NCBI RefSeq assembly: GCF_004339025.1
Contig: NZ_SMFT01000001.1
Location: forward strand, 186,001 to 250,000
Source: Volucribacter psittacicida
Lineage (GTDB): Bacteria > Pseudomonadota > Gammaproteobacteria > Enterobacterales > Pasteurellaceae
Length of the DNA: 64,000 bases
Direction of reading: 5' to 3'
In this document: one piece after another, positions 1 through 9,166 of the stretch
Position numbering within the stretch: the stretch's first letter is position 1
How the letters are laid out: each line of letters starts with the position of its first letter
Notes under the pieces: model-generated
The model's database searches: none
What the model was told of the DNA's origin: nothing
What the model saw: only the letters and a program-made list of their open reading frames with translations
Made by a program: the position numbers and the translations under genes

Positions 1-172
1 TGTTATTGTGCTAGGCGGTGGCTTATCTAATTTTGATTATTTATATCAAGCTCTACCCAAAGCCTTACCCCCTCATTTAATGCGTAGTGCCAATGTGCCG
101 TTAATTAAAAAAGCCAAACACGGCGATTCAGGTGGCGTGCGAGGTGCAGCGGCGTTGTTTTTGGTGGATTGA
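1..172 (+). CDS. nagK: N-acetylglucosamine kinase, C-terminal end (partial)
   Basis: Reading from base 2, 56 codons run to a TGA at 170-172; the start lies outside the window. The visible part has the ROK-family glycine turn VLGGGLSN and ends with [14 protein letters not shown], which matches the C-terminus of NagK kinases as I know them. NagK phosphorylates N-acetylglucosamine recovered from cell-wall turnover in the cytoplasm. Another ROK sugar kinase is possible because only the tail is seen. Confidence 0.75.
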   Translation, partial: VIVLGGGLSNFDYLYQALPKALPPHLMRSANVPLIKKAKHGDSGGVRGAAALFLVD

Positions 173-179
173 TGGATTT

Positions 180-287
180 TATAATCGCTTTACTTTAAAT
201 TATACAGCGAGCGTTAGTACGCTTCGCTGTACTCTTTGTTCTGTATTCGGACTGTCGCCTTGTCTTATTTAAATTGAAAGGATGATA
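180..287 (+). repeat. Palindromic dispersed repeat, diverged full-length copy
   Basis: This is a degenerate member of the family best seen at 15896-16001 and 41714-41819. It begins TATAATCG, keeps TACTTTAAA near the left end, the GTAC-rich middle, and TTTAAATTGAAAGGATGATA at the right end. It lies between the ends of nagK and orn, so it may sit in or near their terminators. Confidence 0.7.
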
Positions 288-293
288 AAAGAG

Positions 294-839
294 CTATAAT
301 TTAATAAAATTCTGCCGATAATACGCCAATTCTGCGATAGACTCACGAATATCATCAAGGGCGAGATGGGTATTTTTTTTGCTAAAACCTGCGAGGATTT
401 CTGGTTTCCAGCGGCTGGCTAATTCTTTTAAGGTACTGACATCTAAGTGGCGATAATGGAAATAATCGGCGAGATCAGGCATATATTGGTAAAGAAAGCG
501 TTTATCTTGGGCGACACTGTTACCACAAATCGGAGAGCAACCTTTAGGTACCCATTTTTTAAGAAAATCAAGGGTTTGTAGTTCGGCGGCTCGCTCATTA
601 AGTTTACTTTGTTTTACACGCTCAATTAAGCCGTTGGCGCTATGCGTCTTTACACACCATTCACTCATGGCATTGAGCAAGCTATCAGGTTGATGAATAG
701 CAAGGACAGGACCTTCCGCTAAAATATTCAGATCTTTGTCGGTCACGATGGTGGCAATTTCAATAATGCGTTCTTTGTTGGGATCAAGCCCTGTCATTTC
801 CAGATCAATCCAGATTAGGTTTTGTTTATCTTGTAACAT
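294..839 (-). CDS. orn: Oligoribonuclease (3'-5' exoribonuclease)
   Basis: The product is 181 residues, the usual length for Orn. It is a DEDDh exonuclease that degrades di- to pentaribonucleotides in the cytoplasm, the last step of mRNA decay and of pGpG turnover. The Exo I motif [11 protein letters not shown] holds the first Asp and Glu (residues 11-21); an Asp follows in [10 protein letters not shown] (about 107-116) and the His/Asp pair in [12 protein letters not shown] near the C-terminus. The gene is divergent from rsgA, as in many gammaproteobacteria. Confidence 0.96.
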   Translation of the reverse strand: MLQDKQNLIWIDLEMTGLDPNKERIIEIATIVTDKDLNILAEGPVLAIHQPDSLLNAMSEWCVKTHSANGLIERVKQSKLNERAAELQTLDFLKKWVPKGCSPICGNSVAQDKRFLYQYMPDLADYFHYRHLDVSTLKELASRWKPEILAGFSKKNTHLALDDIRESIAELAYYRQNFIKL

Positions 840-950
840 AGTGTATCCTTATACGAATTTTGGGCTATTTTAATCAAAAATACATAAAAAAACGACCGCT
901 CTTTTGGATTTTTTGCGATCGTGCTAGCAAAGAGAATATTTATTTTTACT

Positions 951-2012
951 ATGGCAAAAACAAAACTCACTAAAAACCAACAACGGCGTATTCGTTCTAA
1001 TAAAGCGAAAACCTTGCATCGTCATCGCTCAAATAGTGAATATGAGGAACTTTGGCAAGATGATTTACTTGGCGAGCCACAGCCGGGCTTGGTGATTACA
1101 CGTTATTTTGCTCATGCGGATGTCGAGGATCAACAAGGGAATATTTTTCGTTGTAATTTACGCCGTACTTTAGCCAATGTGGTTGTGGGGGATAGGGTAT
1201 TATGGCGGCAAGGTCATCAGCATTTGCAAGGGATTAGTGGTGTTATTGAAGCCGTTGAGCCTCGCCAAACCGAGCTTTGTCGCCCGGATTATTATGATGG
1301 CTTAAAGGTAATTGCGGCGAATATTGATCGTATTATTATTGTCTCGGCGGTCTTGCCTACATTATCCTTGAATATTATTGATCGTTATTTGGTGGTATGC
1401 GAAACCGTACAAATTTCTCCGATTATTGTGGTTAATAAAGCGGATTTATTGACAGATCAACAACGTGAAGAGGTAGAGCAACAGCTAAAGATTTATCAAG
1501 ACATTGGTTATCAAACCCTGTTGATTTCAGCGAAAACAGGGGAAAATATGCAAAAACTGACCGCACTTTTAGCGGAGGGATGTTCAATTTTTGTTGGGCA
1601 ATCTGGGGTAGGGAAGTCTAGCTTGGTTAATCATCTTTTACCTGATGTAAATGCACAGACGAACGAAGTCAGTGAAACCTCAGGATTAGGGCAACATACC
1701 ACGACTTCATCACGTTTATATCATTTACCACAAGGGGGAGCCTTAATTGATTCCCCCGGGATTCGTGAGTTTGGTTTATGGCATTTGGAGCAAGAGCAAA
1801 TCGCTAAAGGCTATCGTGAGTTTCAATATTTTCTGGGTACTTGTAAATTTAGGGATTGTAAACATCAAACCGATCCCGGTTGTGCCTTAAAACAAGCGGT
1901 GGAACAAGGGAAAATTCACCCCATACGCTTTGAGAATTATCATCGTGTGGTGGCAAGTTTAAGTGAAACAAAATCTCAACGTCATTTTGTGCTTGATCCC
2001 TTGAATGATTGA
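951..2012 (+). CDS. rsgA: Small ribosomal subunit biogenesis GTPase RsgA
   Basis: RsgA is a circularly permuted GTPase that binds the 30S subunit late in assembly. The sequence shows the N-terminal OB-fold, then motifs in permuted order: NKAD (G4), [10 protein letters not shown] (G1), DSPG (G3). A C-terminal zinc site has Cys and His in [16 protein letters not shown]. The open frame extends upstream to 921, but I chose the ATG at 951 because [14 protein letters not shown] matches the usual RsgA N-terminus, giving 353 residues. Confidence 0.95.
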   Translation: MAKTKLTKNQQRRIRSNKAKTLHRHRSNSEYEELWQDDLLGEPQPGLVITRYFAHADVEDQQGNIFRCNLRRTLANVVVGDRVLWRQGHQHLQGISGVIEAVEPRQTELCRPDYYDGLKVIAANIDRIIIVSAVLPTLSLNIIDRYLVVCETVQISPIIVVNKADLLTDQQREEVEQQLKIYQDIGYQTLLISAKTGENMQKLTALLAEGCSIFVGQSGVGKSSLVNHLLPDVNAQTNEVSETSGLGQHTTTSSRLYHLPQGGALIDSPGIREFGLWHLEQEQIAKGYREFQYFLGTCKFRDCKHQTDPGCALKQAVEQGKIHPIRFENYHRVVASLSETKSQRHFVLDPLND

Positions 2013-2070
2013 TTAAAATATAGGAAAAAAGCTAAATTTTGTCTAAAAAATATTCTATAATGGCTTTTTT

Positions 2071-2235
2071 TTGTGGACTAGCTCAAATTTTTATTGGATT
2101 ATTGTTGATTATTTTATTGGAATAATCATACTAGGCACGGGATTTATTTTTATTCATAAAATAAATAGAAAATATAGCCATTTATCTTGGTATTTTTTAT
2201 TTGCTATTGTGCTATATGTAACGAATTTTTATTGA
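2071..2235 (+). CDS. Possible small membrane protein upstream of ptsH (uncertain)
   Basis: From a TTG at 2071 a 54-codon frame runs to TGA at 2233, with two hydrophobic stretches (around [14 protein letters not shown] and [10 protein letters not shown]) split by a basic HKINRKY loop, as expected for a two-helix hairpin. A stronger ATG at 2060 lies in another frame and joins this one only if the 8-T run at 2065-2072 gains one T. It could be a small gene, a broken one, or chance in AT-rich DNA. It ends 23 bp before ptsH. No family recognised. Confidence 0.25.
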   Translation: MWTSSNFYWIIVDYFIGIIILGTGFIFIHKINRKYSHLSWYFLFAIVLYVTNFY

Positions 2236-2258
2236 CTATTTTTATAGAGGAAAACATT

Positions 2259-2516
2259 ATGTATTCAAAAGATGTTGAAATTACTGCACCAAACGGTTTA
2301 CACACTCGTCCTGCTGCGCAATTTGTGAAAGAAGCGAAAGCCTTTACTGCGGATGTTACTGTAACTTCAGGCGGAAAAAGTGCCAGTGCGAAAAGTTTAT
2401 TTAAACTACAAACCTTAGGCTTAACGCAAGGCACTGTGATTACCATTTCTGCTGAAGGCGAAGATGAACAACAAGCAGTCGAGCATCTTGTTGCCCTTAT
2501 TCCAACCTTAGAATAA
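2259..2516 (+). CDS. ptsH: Phosphocarrier protein HPr
   Basis: HPr takes phosphate from enzyme I on His15 and passes it to the sugar-specific IIA proteins. The active-site stretch [11 protein letters not shown] and the conserved [13 protein letters not shown] segment with Ser46 are present, and the length of 85 residues is standard. The frame is open further upstream, but ATG 2259 preceded by AGAGGAAAA is the right start. First gene of ptsH-ptsI-crr. Confidence 0.97.
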   Translation: MYSKDVEITAPNGLHTRPAAQFVKEAKAFTADVTVTSGGKSASAKSLFKLQTLGLTQGTVITISAEGEDEQQAVEHLVALIPTLE

Positions 2517-2522
2517 TGATGT

Positions 2523-2550
2523 TGCCACAAAATATTGTGGCATTATTTTG
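2523..2550 (+). terminator. Hairpin between ptsH and ptsI
   Basis: Arms TGCCACAA and TTGTGGCA around a 4-base loop are followed by TTATTTTG. The U-rich tail is weak, so it is more likely a partial terminator or mRNA-stabilising hairpin that sets the HPr to enzyme I ratio than a complete stop. Confidence 0.55.
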
Positions 2551-2597
2551 TGTATTTCGCGTTAAGCATTTTATTTTACTCATAAAAGGGTCATATA

Positions 2598-4325
2598 ATG
2601 ATTTCAGGAATTTTAGCTTCTCCGGGTATTGTTTTCGGTAAAGCCTTGGTGCTTAAAGAAGAAAAAATTGTGCTTGATTTTCAAAAAATTACAGAAGATC
2701 AGATTGACACAGAAGTTGCACGTTTTTATTCAGGGCGTGATGCGGCGGTTCAACAATTAACAGCGATTAAAGAGCGTGCCCGTCAAGCCTTAGGGGAAGA
2801 AAAAGAAGCCATCTTTGAAGGTCATTTGATGATTTTAGAAGATGAAGAATTAGAAGAAGAAATTTTGGACTATTTGCGTAGCCATAAAGTGAATGCAGGT
2901 GTGGCGGCAAGTAAGGTCATTGATCAACAAGTGGCAATGCTGTCCGAAATTGATGATGAATACTTAAAAGAGCGTGCAGGCGATATTCGTGATATTGGTA
3001 ATCGCTTAATCAAAAATATTTTAGGTATGCATATTGTGGATTTAGGCGATATTAATGAAGAGTCAATTTTAGTGGCTTATGATTTAACTCCGTCTGAAAC
3101 CGCTCAATTAAACCTTGATAAAGTGTTAGGGTTTATTACAGATATTGGCGGAAGAACATCACATACTTCTATTATGGCACGTTCTTTAGAATTGCCAGCT
3201 ATCGTGGGAACAAATAATGTAACTGCGTTAGTCAATTCTGGCGATTATTTAATTTTAGATGCCATTAATAATGCCGTTTATGTTAATCCATCACAAGAAG
3301 AGATCGATCGTTTACGTGCCTTGGAACAACAAATTAATGAAGAAAAGGCAGAGTTAGTAAAATTAAAAGATTTACCTGCTCTTACCCTAGACGGACATCG
3401 TGTTGATGTGGTTGCTAATATTGGTACCATTCGTGATTGCGAGGGAGCACATCGTAATGGTGCAGAGGGGGTAGGATTATATCGTACCGAATTCTTATTT
3501 ATGGATCGTGATCACCTCCCAACGGAAGAAGAGCAATTTATTGCCTATAAAGAAGTGGTTGAGGCAATGGACGGACGCTTAGTGATTTTGCGTACCATGG
3601 ATATTGGTGGCGATAAAGATTTACCTTACTTGGATTTACCAAAAGAAATGAATCCATTTTTAGGCTGGCGAGCAATTCGTATTGCTTTAGATCGCCGAGA
3701 AATTCTTAATGCTCAATTAAGAGCAGTATTGCGTGCGTCTGCCTTTGGTAAACTCGCCGTTATGTTCCCAATGATTATTTCAGTAGAAGAAATTCGTGAA
3801 TTAAAATCGGTGATTGAAACCTTAAAACAAGAATTACGCAATGAAGGCAAAGCCTTTGATGAAGATATTCAAATTGGGGTAATGGTTGAAACACCTGCTG
3901 CCGCAATGAATGCAAAATTCTTAGCAAAAGAAGTAGATTTCTTTAGTATTGGCACCAATGACCTAACCCAATATACCTTAGCGGTGGATCGTGGTAATGA
4001 AATGATTTCACATTTATACAACCCAATGAATCCAGCGGTACTTGCTTTAATTAAACAAGTTATCGAGGCTTCTCACGCAGAAGGGAAATGGACAGGTATG
4101 TGCGGCGAATTAGCTGGCGATGAAAAAGCCACTATTTTGCTATTAGGTATGGGATTAGATGAATTTAGTATGAGTGCGATTTCTGTTCCTCGTATTAAAA
4201 AATTAATTCGCAATGTTGAGTTTGCTGAAGCGAAAGCCCTTGCCGATAAAGCATTAAGCCAACCAACAAGTGCCGATATTGAACAATTAGTGGCAGATTT
4301 TTTAGCAGAAAAAGCATTAAATTAG
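2598..4325 (+). CDS. ptsI: Phosphoenolpyruvate-protein phosphotransferase (enzyme I)
   Basis: Enzyme I moves phosphate from phosphoenolpyruvate to HPr and starts the sugar phosphotransferase chain. The 575 residues match the family. The phosphohistidine is in [13 protein letters not shown] (about residue 190). The PEP-binding barrel motifs [24 protein letters not shown] and the active-site Cys in [11 protein letters not shown] are all seen. It lies 81 bp after ptsH and 62 bp before crr. Confidence 0.98.
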   Translation: MISGILASPGIVFGKALVLKEEKIVLDFQKITEDQIDTEVARFYSGRDAAVQQLTAIKERARQALGEEKEAIFEGHLMILEDEELEEEILDYLRSHKVNAGVAASKVIDQQVAMLSEIDDEYLKERAGDIRDIGNRLIKNILGMHIVDLGDINEESILVAYDLTPSETAQLNLDKVLGFITDIGGRTSHTSIMARSLELPAIVGTNNVTALVNSGDYLILDAINNAVYVNPSQEEIDRLRALEQQINEEKAELVKLKDLPALTLDGHRVDVVANIGTIRDCEGAHRNGAEGVGLYRTEFLFMDRDHLPTEEEQFIAYKEVVEAMDGRLVILRTMDIGGDKDLPYLDLPKEMNPFLGWRAIRIALDRREILNAQLRAVLRASAFGKLAVMFPMIISVEEIRELKSVIETLKQELRNEGKAFDEDIQIGVMVETPAAAMNAKFLAKEVDFFSIGTNDLTQYTLAVDRGNEMISHLYNPMNPAVLALIKQVIEASHAEGKWTGMCGELAGDEKATILLLGMGLDEFSMSAISVPRIKKLIRNVEFAEAKALADKALSQPTSADIEQLVADFLAEKALN

Positions 4326-4387
4326 ATACAAATTGATTTTTTTGCGTTAAAATGCGAACAAATATCACTTGGTAGGAGATAAAAATA

Positions 4388-4888
4388 ATGGGATTATTTG
4401 ATAAATTATTTGGTTCAAAAGAAAATAAAGCCGTTGATGTAGAAGTATTCGCCCCACTCTCTGGCGAAATTGTCAATATTGAAGATGTACCTGATGTTGT
4501 TTTTTCAGAGAAAATTGTAGGCGATGGTATTGCTATTCGTCCAACGGGTAACAAAATTGTTGCGCCTGTTGATGGTGTAATTGGTAAAATTTTTGAAACC
4601 AATCATGCGTTTTCAATGGAATCAAACGAAGGGATTGAATTATTTGTTCACTTTGGTATTGATACCGTTGAATTAAAAGGTGAAGGCTTTACGCGTATTG
4701 CCCAAGAAGGACAACAGGTTAAACGTGGTGAAACCATTATTGAGTTTGATTTACCATTATTAGAATCAAAAGCAAAATCGGTATTAACCCCAGTAGTTAT
4801 TTCTAATATGGACGAAATTAGCCATATTGAAAAGAAAGCTGGCGAAGTTGTGGCAGGGGAATCTGTTGTATTGGTTCTAAAAAAATAA
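4388..4888 (+). CDS. crr: Glucose-type PTS enzyme IIA component
   Basis: A soluble 166-residue IIA-Glc protein that accepts phosphate from HPr and, depending on phosphorylation, controls adenylate cyclase and sugar permeases. The two active-site histidines are visible as His73 in NHAFSM and His88 in FVHFG. A good ribosome site (TAGGAGATAAAA) precedes ATG 4388. In Haemophilus relatives Crr feeds cAMP-CRP signalling, which also governs competence; that link is knowledge, not seen here. Confidence 0.97.
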   Translation: MGLFDKLFGSKENKAVDVEVFAPLSGEIVNIEDVPDVVFSEKIVGDGIAIRPTGNKIVAPVDGVIGKIFETNHAFSMESNEGIELFVHFGIDTVELKGEGFTRIAQEGQQVKRGETIIEFDLPLLESKAKSVLTPVVISNMDEISHIEKKAGEVVAGESVVLVLKK

Positions 4889-4910
4889 TGATTTTTAATT
4901 AATATTATCA

Positions 4911-4935
4911 AGCCCTCTATATTAGAGGGCTTTTT
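4911..4935 (+). terminator. Rho-independent terminator after crr
   Basis: Stem AGCCCTCTA/TAGAGGGCT with a short loop followed by a T run; it ends the ptsH-ptsI-crr operon. Confidence 0.85.
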
Positions 4936-4973
4936 GTTTGCTTTATAAAAATAAGAGGATATTGATTTAAAAT

Positions 4974-5054
4974 AAAGTGCGGTGGGTTTTGGGATTATTT
5001 TTTCACTGTTATTTCTCCGTTATTGCTAACGGATTTTGTCGTTGGCAACTTACT
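4974..5054 (+). repeat. Dispersed repeat, copy 1
   Basis: This segment, starting with an uptake signal (AAAGTGCGGT) and containing GTTATTTCTCCGT and GTCGTTGGCAACTTACT, is similar over about 80 bp to 40917-40994. Function unknown. The open frame through it has no coding character. Confidence 0.6.
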
Positions 5055-5071
5055 AGTGTAATGGACGAAAT
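5054..5071 (+). mobile_element. Solo end of a decayed insertion sequence
   Basis: TAGTGTAATGGACGAAAT matches, with two differences, the terminal sequence of the decayed element at 57164-58083. No transposase remnant lies beside it, so only the tip appears to be left. Confidence 0.4.
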
Positions 5072-5135
5072 AATTCAAAAACCACCGCATTTAATGTTAA
5101 GTACTGTATATTTAACCCTATACCAAAACAGTTTT

Positions 5136-6298
5136 TTAATCCTTAATCTCTTTCTTAACCCTTAAATAAATCATAAAGGTAATGACACCTGATAAAAGCA
5201 TTGTGATGGCGGTAGAATAAAAAATATTACCTAAGCCTACTAAGGGCGATACTATTGCGCCAGCAAAGAAAGGGAAAAAACCTAATAATGCGGAGGCGCT
5301 GCCGCTTGTTCTCGTTCGCTATCCATAGCAAGAGCGGAAATGGCTGGTAAGATAAAGCCAATAAATAATAATAAGGTAAATAATCCTAATTCCACCAACC
5401 AAACGTTAATTTGACCAATTAAGGCGAAAGTGAGATAAATACAGCTGATTAAAATGCCTAAACTTCCCCATAATAAAGCCTGTTTATTGCGGATACGACC
5501 GCCAACATTAGAACCTAATAATAATGCTGTTCCATTGGCGGCAAAGCATAAGCTAAAGGCGAAGGCTGAAAGTTGATAATGGGTTTGTAATATAAAAGGA
5601 GAGGCGGAAATATAAGCAAACATTGCGGCAAAAGCAATGGATTGCATAAGGACATAAGTGATAAAAAGTTGATTACGGAAGATTTTTCCGAATATAGCAA
5701 AACTGGCAAATGTGCTGGTGGTTAAGCGTTTTTGTTCAATTAATGATTCGTTTAAGCGGAAACAGATTACAAATAATAAAACGCCGATTAGGGTTAAGAA
5801 TGCGAAAATGCCTTGCCAATCAATGTATTTGAGCAAGAAGCTGCCAAGTATAGGCGATAATATGGGTGCCATGCCGTTTACGGTCATTAATAATCCAAAG
5901 AAGCGGGTCATTTCTTTGCCTCGATAGAGATCTGTAACCACGGCACGAGAGATCACGACACTGCCTGCTGCGGATAAGCCTTGTATAGTGCGGAGAAAAA
6001 TAAAACTTTCAATATTAGGGGAATAGATCAATAAGAATGAGCTTAAGATATAGATCACTAAGGAGAGCATTAAGGGTTTTTTACGCCCAAACTTATCACT
6101 AATCGGTCCAAGTAATAATTGCCCTACTGATAATCCTATCATCGCCGAAGTTAAACTTAATTGTGTCATTGAGGTATGCGTGGCGAAATATGCTGCTAAG
6201 TCAGGTAAGGCAGGTAAATATAAATCAAGTACAAAGGGACCAAAAGCGGATAATGTTCCCAATAATAATACCAAAAAGGCTTTGCTATTTGCTTTCAT
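5136..6298 (-). pseudogene. Bcr/CflA-family multidrug efflux transporter, frameshifted
   Basis: A major facilitator family drug/proton antiporter of the inner membrane. The intact part (338 residues from ATG 6298) shows the usual N-terminal helices, GLSVGQLLLGPISDKFGRKKP (loop 2-3 motif) and a LSAAGSVVISRAVVTDLYRG segment typical of Bcr. The frame then ends after EREQAAAPPHY at 5282. In the next frame the protein continues without a break (TSGSASALLGFFPFFAGAIV to YLRVKKEIKD) to a stop at 5136-5138, giving about 387 residues, the family's normal length. The shift is near 5300-5306. It is either a recent mutation or a sequencing error. Confidence 0.85.
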
Positions 6299-6362
6299 TT
6301 CTTGTCCTTCTAAAGATAAAAAATGTGTTGATTATAAGGTAAAGTTTGTTGTAATACTAATC

Positions 6363-6406
6363 TATAGCCGTTCCATTTTGTTTTATTTTAAATTGGTACG
6401 ACTATT
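6363..6406 (+). repeat. Palindromic dispersed repeat, short internally deleted form
   Basis: TATAGCCGTTCCATTTTG at the left and TTTTAAATTGGTACGACTAT at the right are the two ends of the repeat family with the central 60 bp missing. It lies upstream of the efflux gene and downstream of epmC. Confidence 0.65.
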
Positions 6407-6575
6407 AAAGGTTACTTGAAAAAATTGACTGGGGGATAATGATTGAAAATATTCATATTTGGGAAAATTATTCTAAAACGCACCGCACTTTAATACAAAG
6501 CCAATAACGTTCCTTATCCCCCTTAAAAAAATCCCTGTCTTTTATTAAGAACGATAGAATAATTGAGTTTTTAGC

Positions 6576-7112
6576 TTAAATCCGACTTACATCAAACTTA
6601 CTTAAATCAAGATGGGGATCTGTTTGATAAAAATCACAGAGCGCTTGTTGAAATATTGCGGTGCGTTTAGGCAAACCTTGCTCAGCATAATGCTTTACTT
6701 GTTGATAAATGGCTTGTTTAAAGGGATTGGCATCGCCGGGGTTGCCCGATAAATTATCATGGCTAGCAAAGAAACGATAGCCTGCCGCTGTGGATAAGAT
6801 CCATTCTATGGCTTGGGGTTTGACTTCTACCTTCTCAAATTCTCTTTGCCGTTCGGCACTACGTCCATCAGGCTCATACCAATAACCAAAATCTTCTAAT
6901 TGTCGGCGAGCTTTACCTGCTACAAGCCAATGAGAAATTTCGTGTAATGCACTGCTATAAAAACCATGAGCAAAATAAATGCAGTGATAGGGTTGTTGAG
7001 CATGGGCTGGAATATAAATGGGTTCATCGCCGCCTTTGACTAATTTGGTTTGGTATTGGTCTGCAAAGCATTGATTAAAGAGTCGGATTAAATCTTGGTA
7101 ATGGTGTTGCAT
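6576..7112 (-). CDS. epmC: Elongation factor P hydroxylase
   Basis: EpmC (YfcM) hydroxylates the lysyl-modified lysine of elongation factor P. The 178-residue product has the metal-binding HEISHWLVAG motif, followed by the conserved EDFGYWYEPDGRSAERQREFE stretch (residues about 74-94), both diagnostic of this family. It is a single gene 83 bp beyond htpX, separated by a terminator. The sequence cannot show whether the modification enzymes EpmA and EpmB are encoded elsewhere. Confidence 0.9.
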   Translation of the reverse strand: MQHHYQDLIRLFNQCFADQYQTKLVKGGDEPIYIPAHAQQPYHCIYFAHGFYSSALHEISHWLVAGKARRQLEDFGYWYEPDGRSAERQREFEKVEVKPQAIEWILSTAAGYRFFASHDNLSGNPGDANPFKQAIYQQVKHYAEQGLPKRTAIFQQALCDFYQTDPHLDLSKFDVSRI

Positions 7113-7150
7113 GGGTTGCTGTCCTAATGAGCAAAATAATAATTATTTAA

Positions 7151-7178
7151 AACCCCATACTGGCGCAGTATGGGGTAA
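7151..7178 (-). terminator. Terminator after htpX
   Basis: ACCCCATACTG/CAGTATGGGGT stem; on the minus strand it is followed by a T-rich tract (TTTTAAATAATT). It separates htpX from epmC. Confidence 0.7.
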
Positions 7179-7195
7179 AGGTTATTCACGAGGAA

Positions 7196-8059
7196 TTAGC
7201 CATTTAAGCGGTTTAAATTTCTTAATGCTTCAATACGTTTTTCTAACGGTGGGTGGCTCATAAAGAGTGAGGCAATTCCACCACGTTTGCCATTAATAGC
7301 AAATGCGGCTAATTGTCCTTCTAATTGTTCAGGTTCATGCAATTTTTGCAGACGTTGTAAGGCGGCGATCATTTTTTCTTTGCCCACTAATTCAGCAGAG
7401 CCTGCGTCCGCTTTAAATTCACGATAACGAGAAAACCACATTGCAATAATGCTAGCAAGGAAACCAAAGACCACTTCAAGTACCATTGCTACTAAGAAAT
7501 AAGTGCCGCTGCTACTTTCGCCATCACGTCCACTCGATACCGCTCGGGCGATTAAGCGAGAAATAAAGATCACGAAAGTATTTAGTACCCCTTGCAATAA
7601 GGTCATGGTTACCATATCGCCACTTTTAATATGGCTGACTTCGTGTGCTAATACCGCTTCGGCTTCATCACGGGTCATTTGATTTAATAAGCCTGTACTC
7701 ACAGCTACTAAGGAATTATTTTTGCTCGCGCCTGTGGCGAAAGCGTTCACATCGGCGGAGTGATAGATTGCCACTTCTGGCATAGGTAAGCCCGCTTGTT
7801 GTGCTTGTTGGCGTACCGTATTCACTAGCCAACGTTCTTGTTCATTGCTAGGATTTTCAATAACTTGTGCATTTACTGCACGTTTTGCCATGGTTTTGGA
7901 TAAAAATAATGATATTAATGAGCCTGAAAAACCAAATAGGGCGGCGAGGATTAATAACCCCATGGCATCTTGTGATTGAATCCCCGTTAAGCTCAAAATA
8001 ATATTGAAAACAATAAGCACCGCCATATTGGTGGCTAAAAATAAAAGAATACGCATCAT
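7196..8059 (-). CDS. htpX: Membrane-bound zinc protease HtpX
   Basis: An inner-membrane M48 metalloprotease that helps degrade misfolded membrane proteins. The 287 residues contain two N-terminal membrane helices (about 5-25 and 33-55), the zinc motif [10 protein letters not shown], two further helices after it, and the third ligand in the [12 protein letters not shown] segment. Length agrees with E. coli HtpX. I did not find a clear heat-shock or Cpx site upstream. Confidence 0.96.
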   Translation of the reverse strand: MMRILLFLATNMAVLIVFNIILSLTGIQSQDAMGLLILAALFGFSGSLISLFLSKTMAKRAVNAQVIENPSNEQERWLVNTVRQQAQQAGLPMPEVAIYHSADVNAFATGASKNNSLVAVSTGLLNQMTRDEAEAVLAHEVSHIKSGDMVTMTLLQGVLNTFVIFISRLIARAVSSGRDGESSSGTYFLVAMVLEVVFGFLASIIAMWFSRYREFKADAGSAELVGKEKMIAALQRLQKLHEPEQLEGQLAAFAINGKRGGIASLFMSHPPLEKRIEALRNLNRLNG

Positions 8060-8145
8060 AACGAAAAAAGTCCTTTGTGGTTAGGTTGATAATCTTTCCT
8101 ATAATGGTTATTAACTTGTTAAATTTCAAGGGGAAAAAGCATATT

Positions 8146-8604
8146 TTATAGATGAATTGCCATAATAATGGCATTTTCTCGTTCGCCTGTTGGCGTGGGG
8201 TAATAATTTTTGCGAATATCAATCTCATTAAATCCCATTTGCTGGTAAAGATGGTGAGCAATATGGTTGGATTGGCGTACTTCTAACCATAGGGTTGCAA
8301 TACCTTGTTGGCGTAATTGCTGAAATAAATGCTGTAATAATTGCTTGCCTAATCCTTGTTGTTGCCAATCAGGGTGTACCGCTAGATTAAATAAGGTTGC
8401 CTCATCTAATACGGTTTGACAAATGGCAAATGCCACAATCTGATTTTGTTGGCTCAGTTTTAGGTTCAGGTAATTCTCGCCTTGATTATTTTTTAAAGTA
8501 CCTAATGACCAAGGCACAAGATGTGCTAATTGTTCAATTTGATAAAGTTGCTTAAAATCCTGTTCTTCAATGCTAGAAAGGGTAAATGCGTTGTGGTTAT
8601 TCAT
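8146..8604 (-). CDS. rimI: Ribosomal protein S18-alanine N-acetyltransferase
   Basis: A GNAT-family enzyme that acetylates the N-terminal alanine of ribosomal protein S18. The acetyl-CoA loop is QQQGLGKQLL, and the sequences AHLVPWSLGTLKNNQGE and YLNLKL followed by LWLEVRQSN are typical of RimI. The frame is open far upstream. In-frame ATGs at 8619, 8616, 8607 and 8604 all overlap the end of holD. I took 8604 (152 residues) as nearest to the family's N-terminus. Confidence 0.93.
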   Translation of the reverse strand: MNNHNAFTLSSIEEQDFKQLYQIEQLAHLVPWSLGTLKNNQGENYLNLKLSQQNQIVAFAICQTVLDEATLFNLAVHPDWQQQGLGKQLLQHLFQQLRQQGIATLWLEVRQSNHIAHHLYQQMGFNEIDIRKNYYPTPTGERENAIIMAIHL

Positions 8605-8608
8605 CATA

Positions 8609-9034
8609 TTATTCATCATCAGTAAGGCTTTGATAAATGCTTTGCCATAATTGTTTTTTGGCTTGTGCATTTTGCCGAAAAGTTTGCCAGCTTGGCGATT
8701 GCCATAAGGCGGTTGCTTGTTGGCAAAGGGATTGGGCTTGTTGTATTTGTTGCGGATCATCGCTCAGTAGCCAATAAATTCTATCAGGCTTAATTGACAG
8801 ATGAGCAAAATTTGAAAAGGCAATAAGTTGGCAATCTTGAGCAGCTATATTGATTGCTCGCAAAATATCTTGTAATAACACCGCACTTTTGGCTATTGCC
8901 TGATCACTAATGATCACCAAACGGATATTTTCCGCAATATTCATCTGAATCGCCCCTTTAAACACCTCGGGACGTTGCAGTTTCCATTGGGTTATCCCCA
9001 TTTGTTGTAATAAAATATCACGCCGATGATTCAT
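8609..9034 (-). CDS. holD: DNA polymerase III psi subunit
   Basis: HolD bridges the clamp loader and single-strand binding protein through the chi subunit. The 141-residue product starts MNHRRDILLQQMGITQWKLQRP, and this start is typical of psi, including the conserved QW and the residues that contact chi. It overlaps or abuts the start of rimI, a pairing conserved in gammaproteobacteria. An uptake signal lies inside the gene at 8880-8888. Confidence 0.92.
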   Translation of the reverse strand: MNHRRDILLQQMGITQWKLQRPEVFKGAIQMNIAENIRLVIISDQAIAKSAVLLQDILRAINIAAQDCQLIAFSNFAHLSIKPDRIYWLLSDDPQQIQQAQSLCQQATALWQSPSWQTFRQNAQAKKQLWQSIYQSLTDDE

Positions 9035-9166
9035 TTGATTTCATATAGGTTTAGGAATAATGGCGGTTATTGTAAACAAAAAATGTGTTTAGGGTAAGAG
9101 GTAAGCCATATTGTTGTTAAGGAATTTGCTATATACTATGCTTTTTTCTCTATTAAGGAATTTCTT

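Noticed and set aside
4977-5165. A 62-codon open frame after crr
   Set aside because: It runs through the dispersed repeat and insertion-sequence tip, has no ribosome site, and overlaps the true end of the frameshifted efflux gene.
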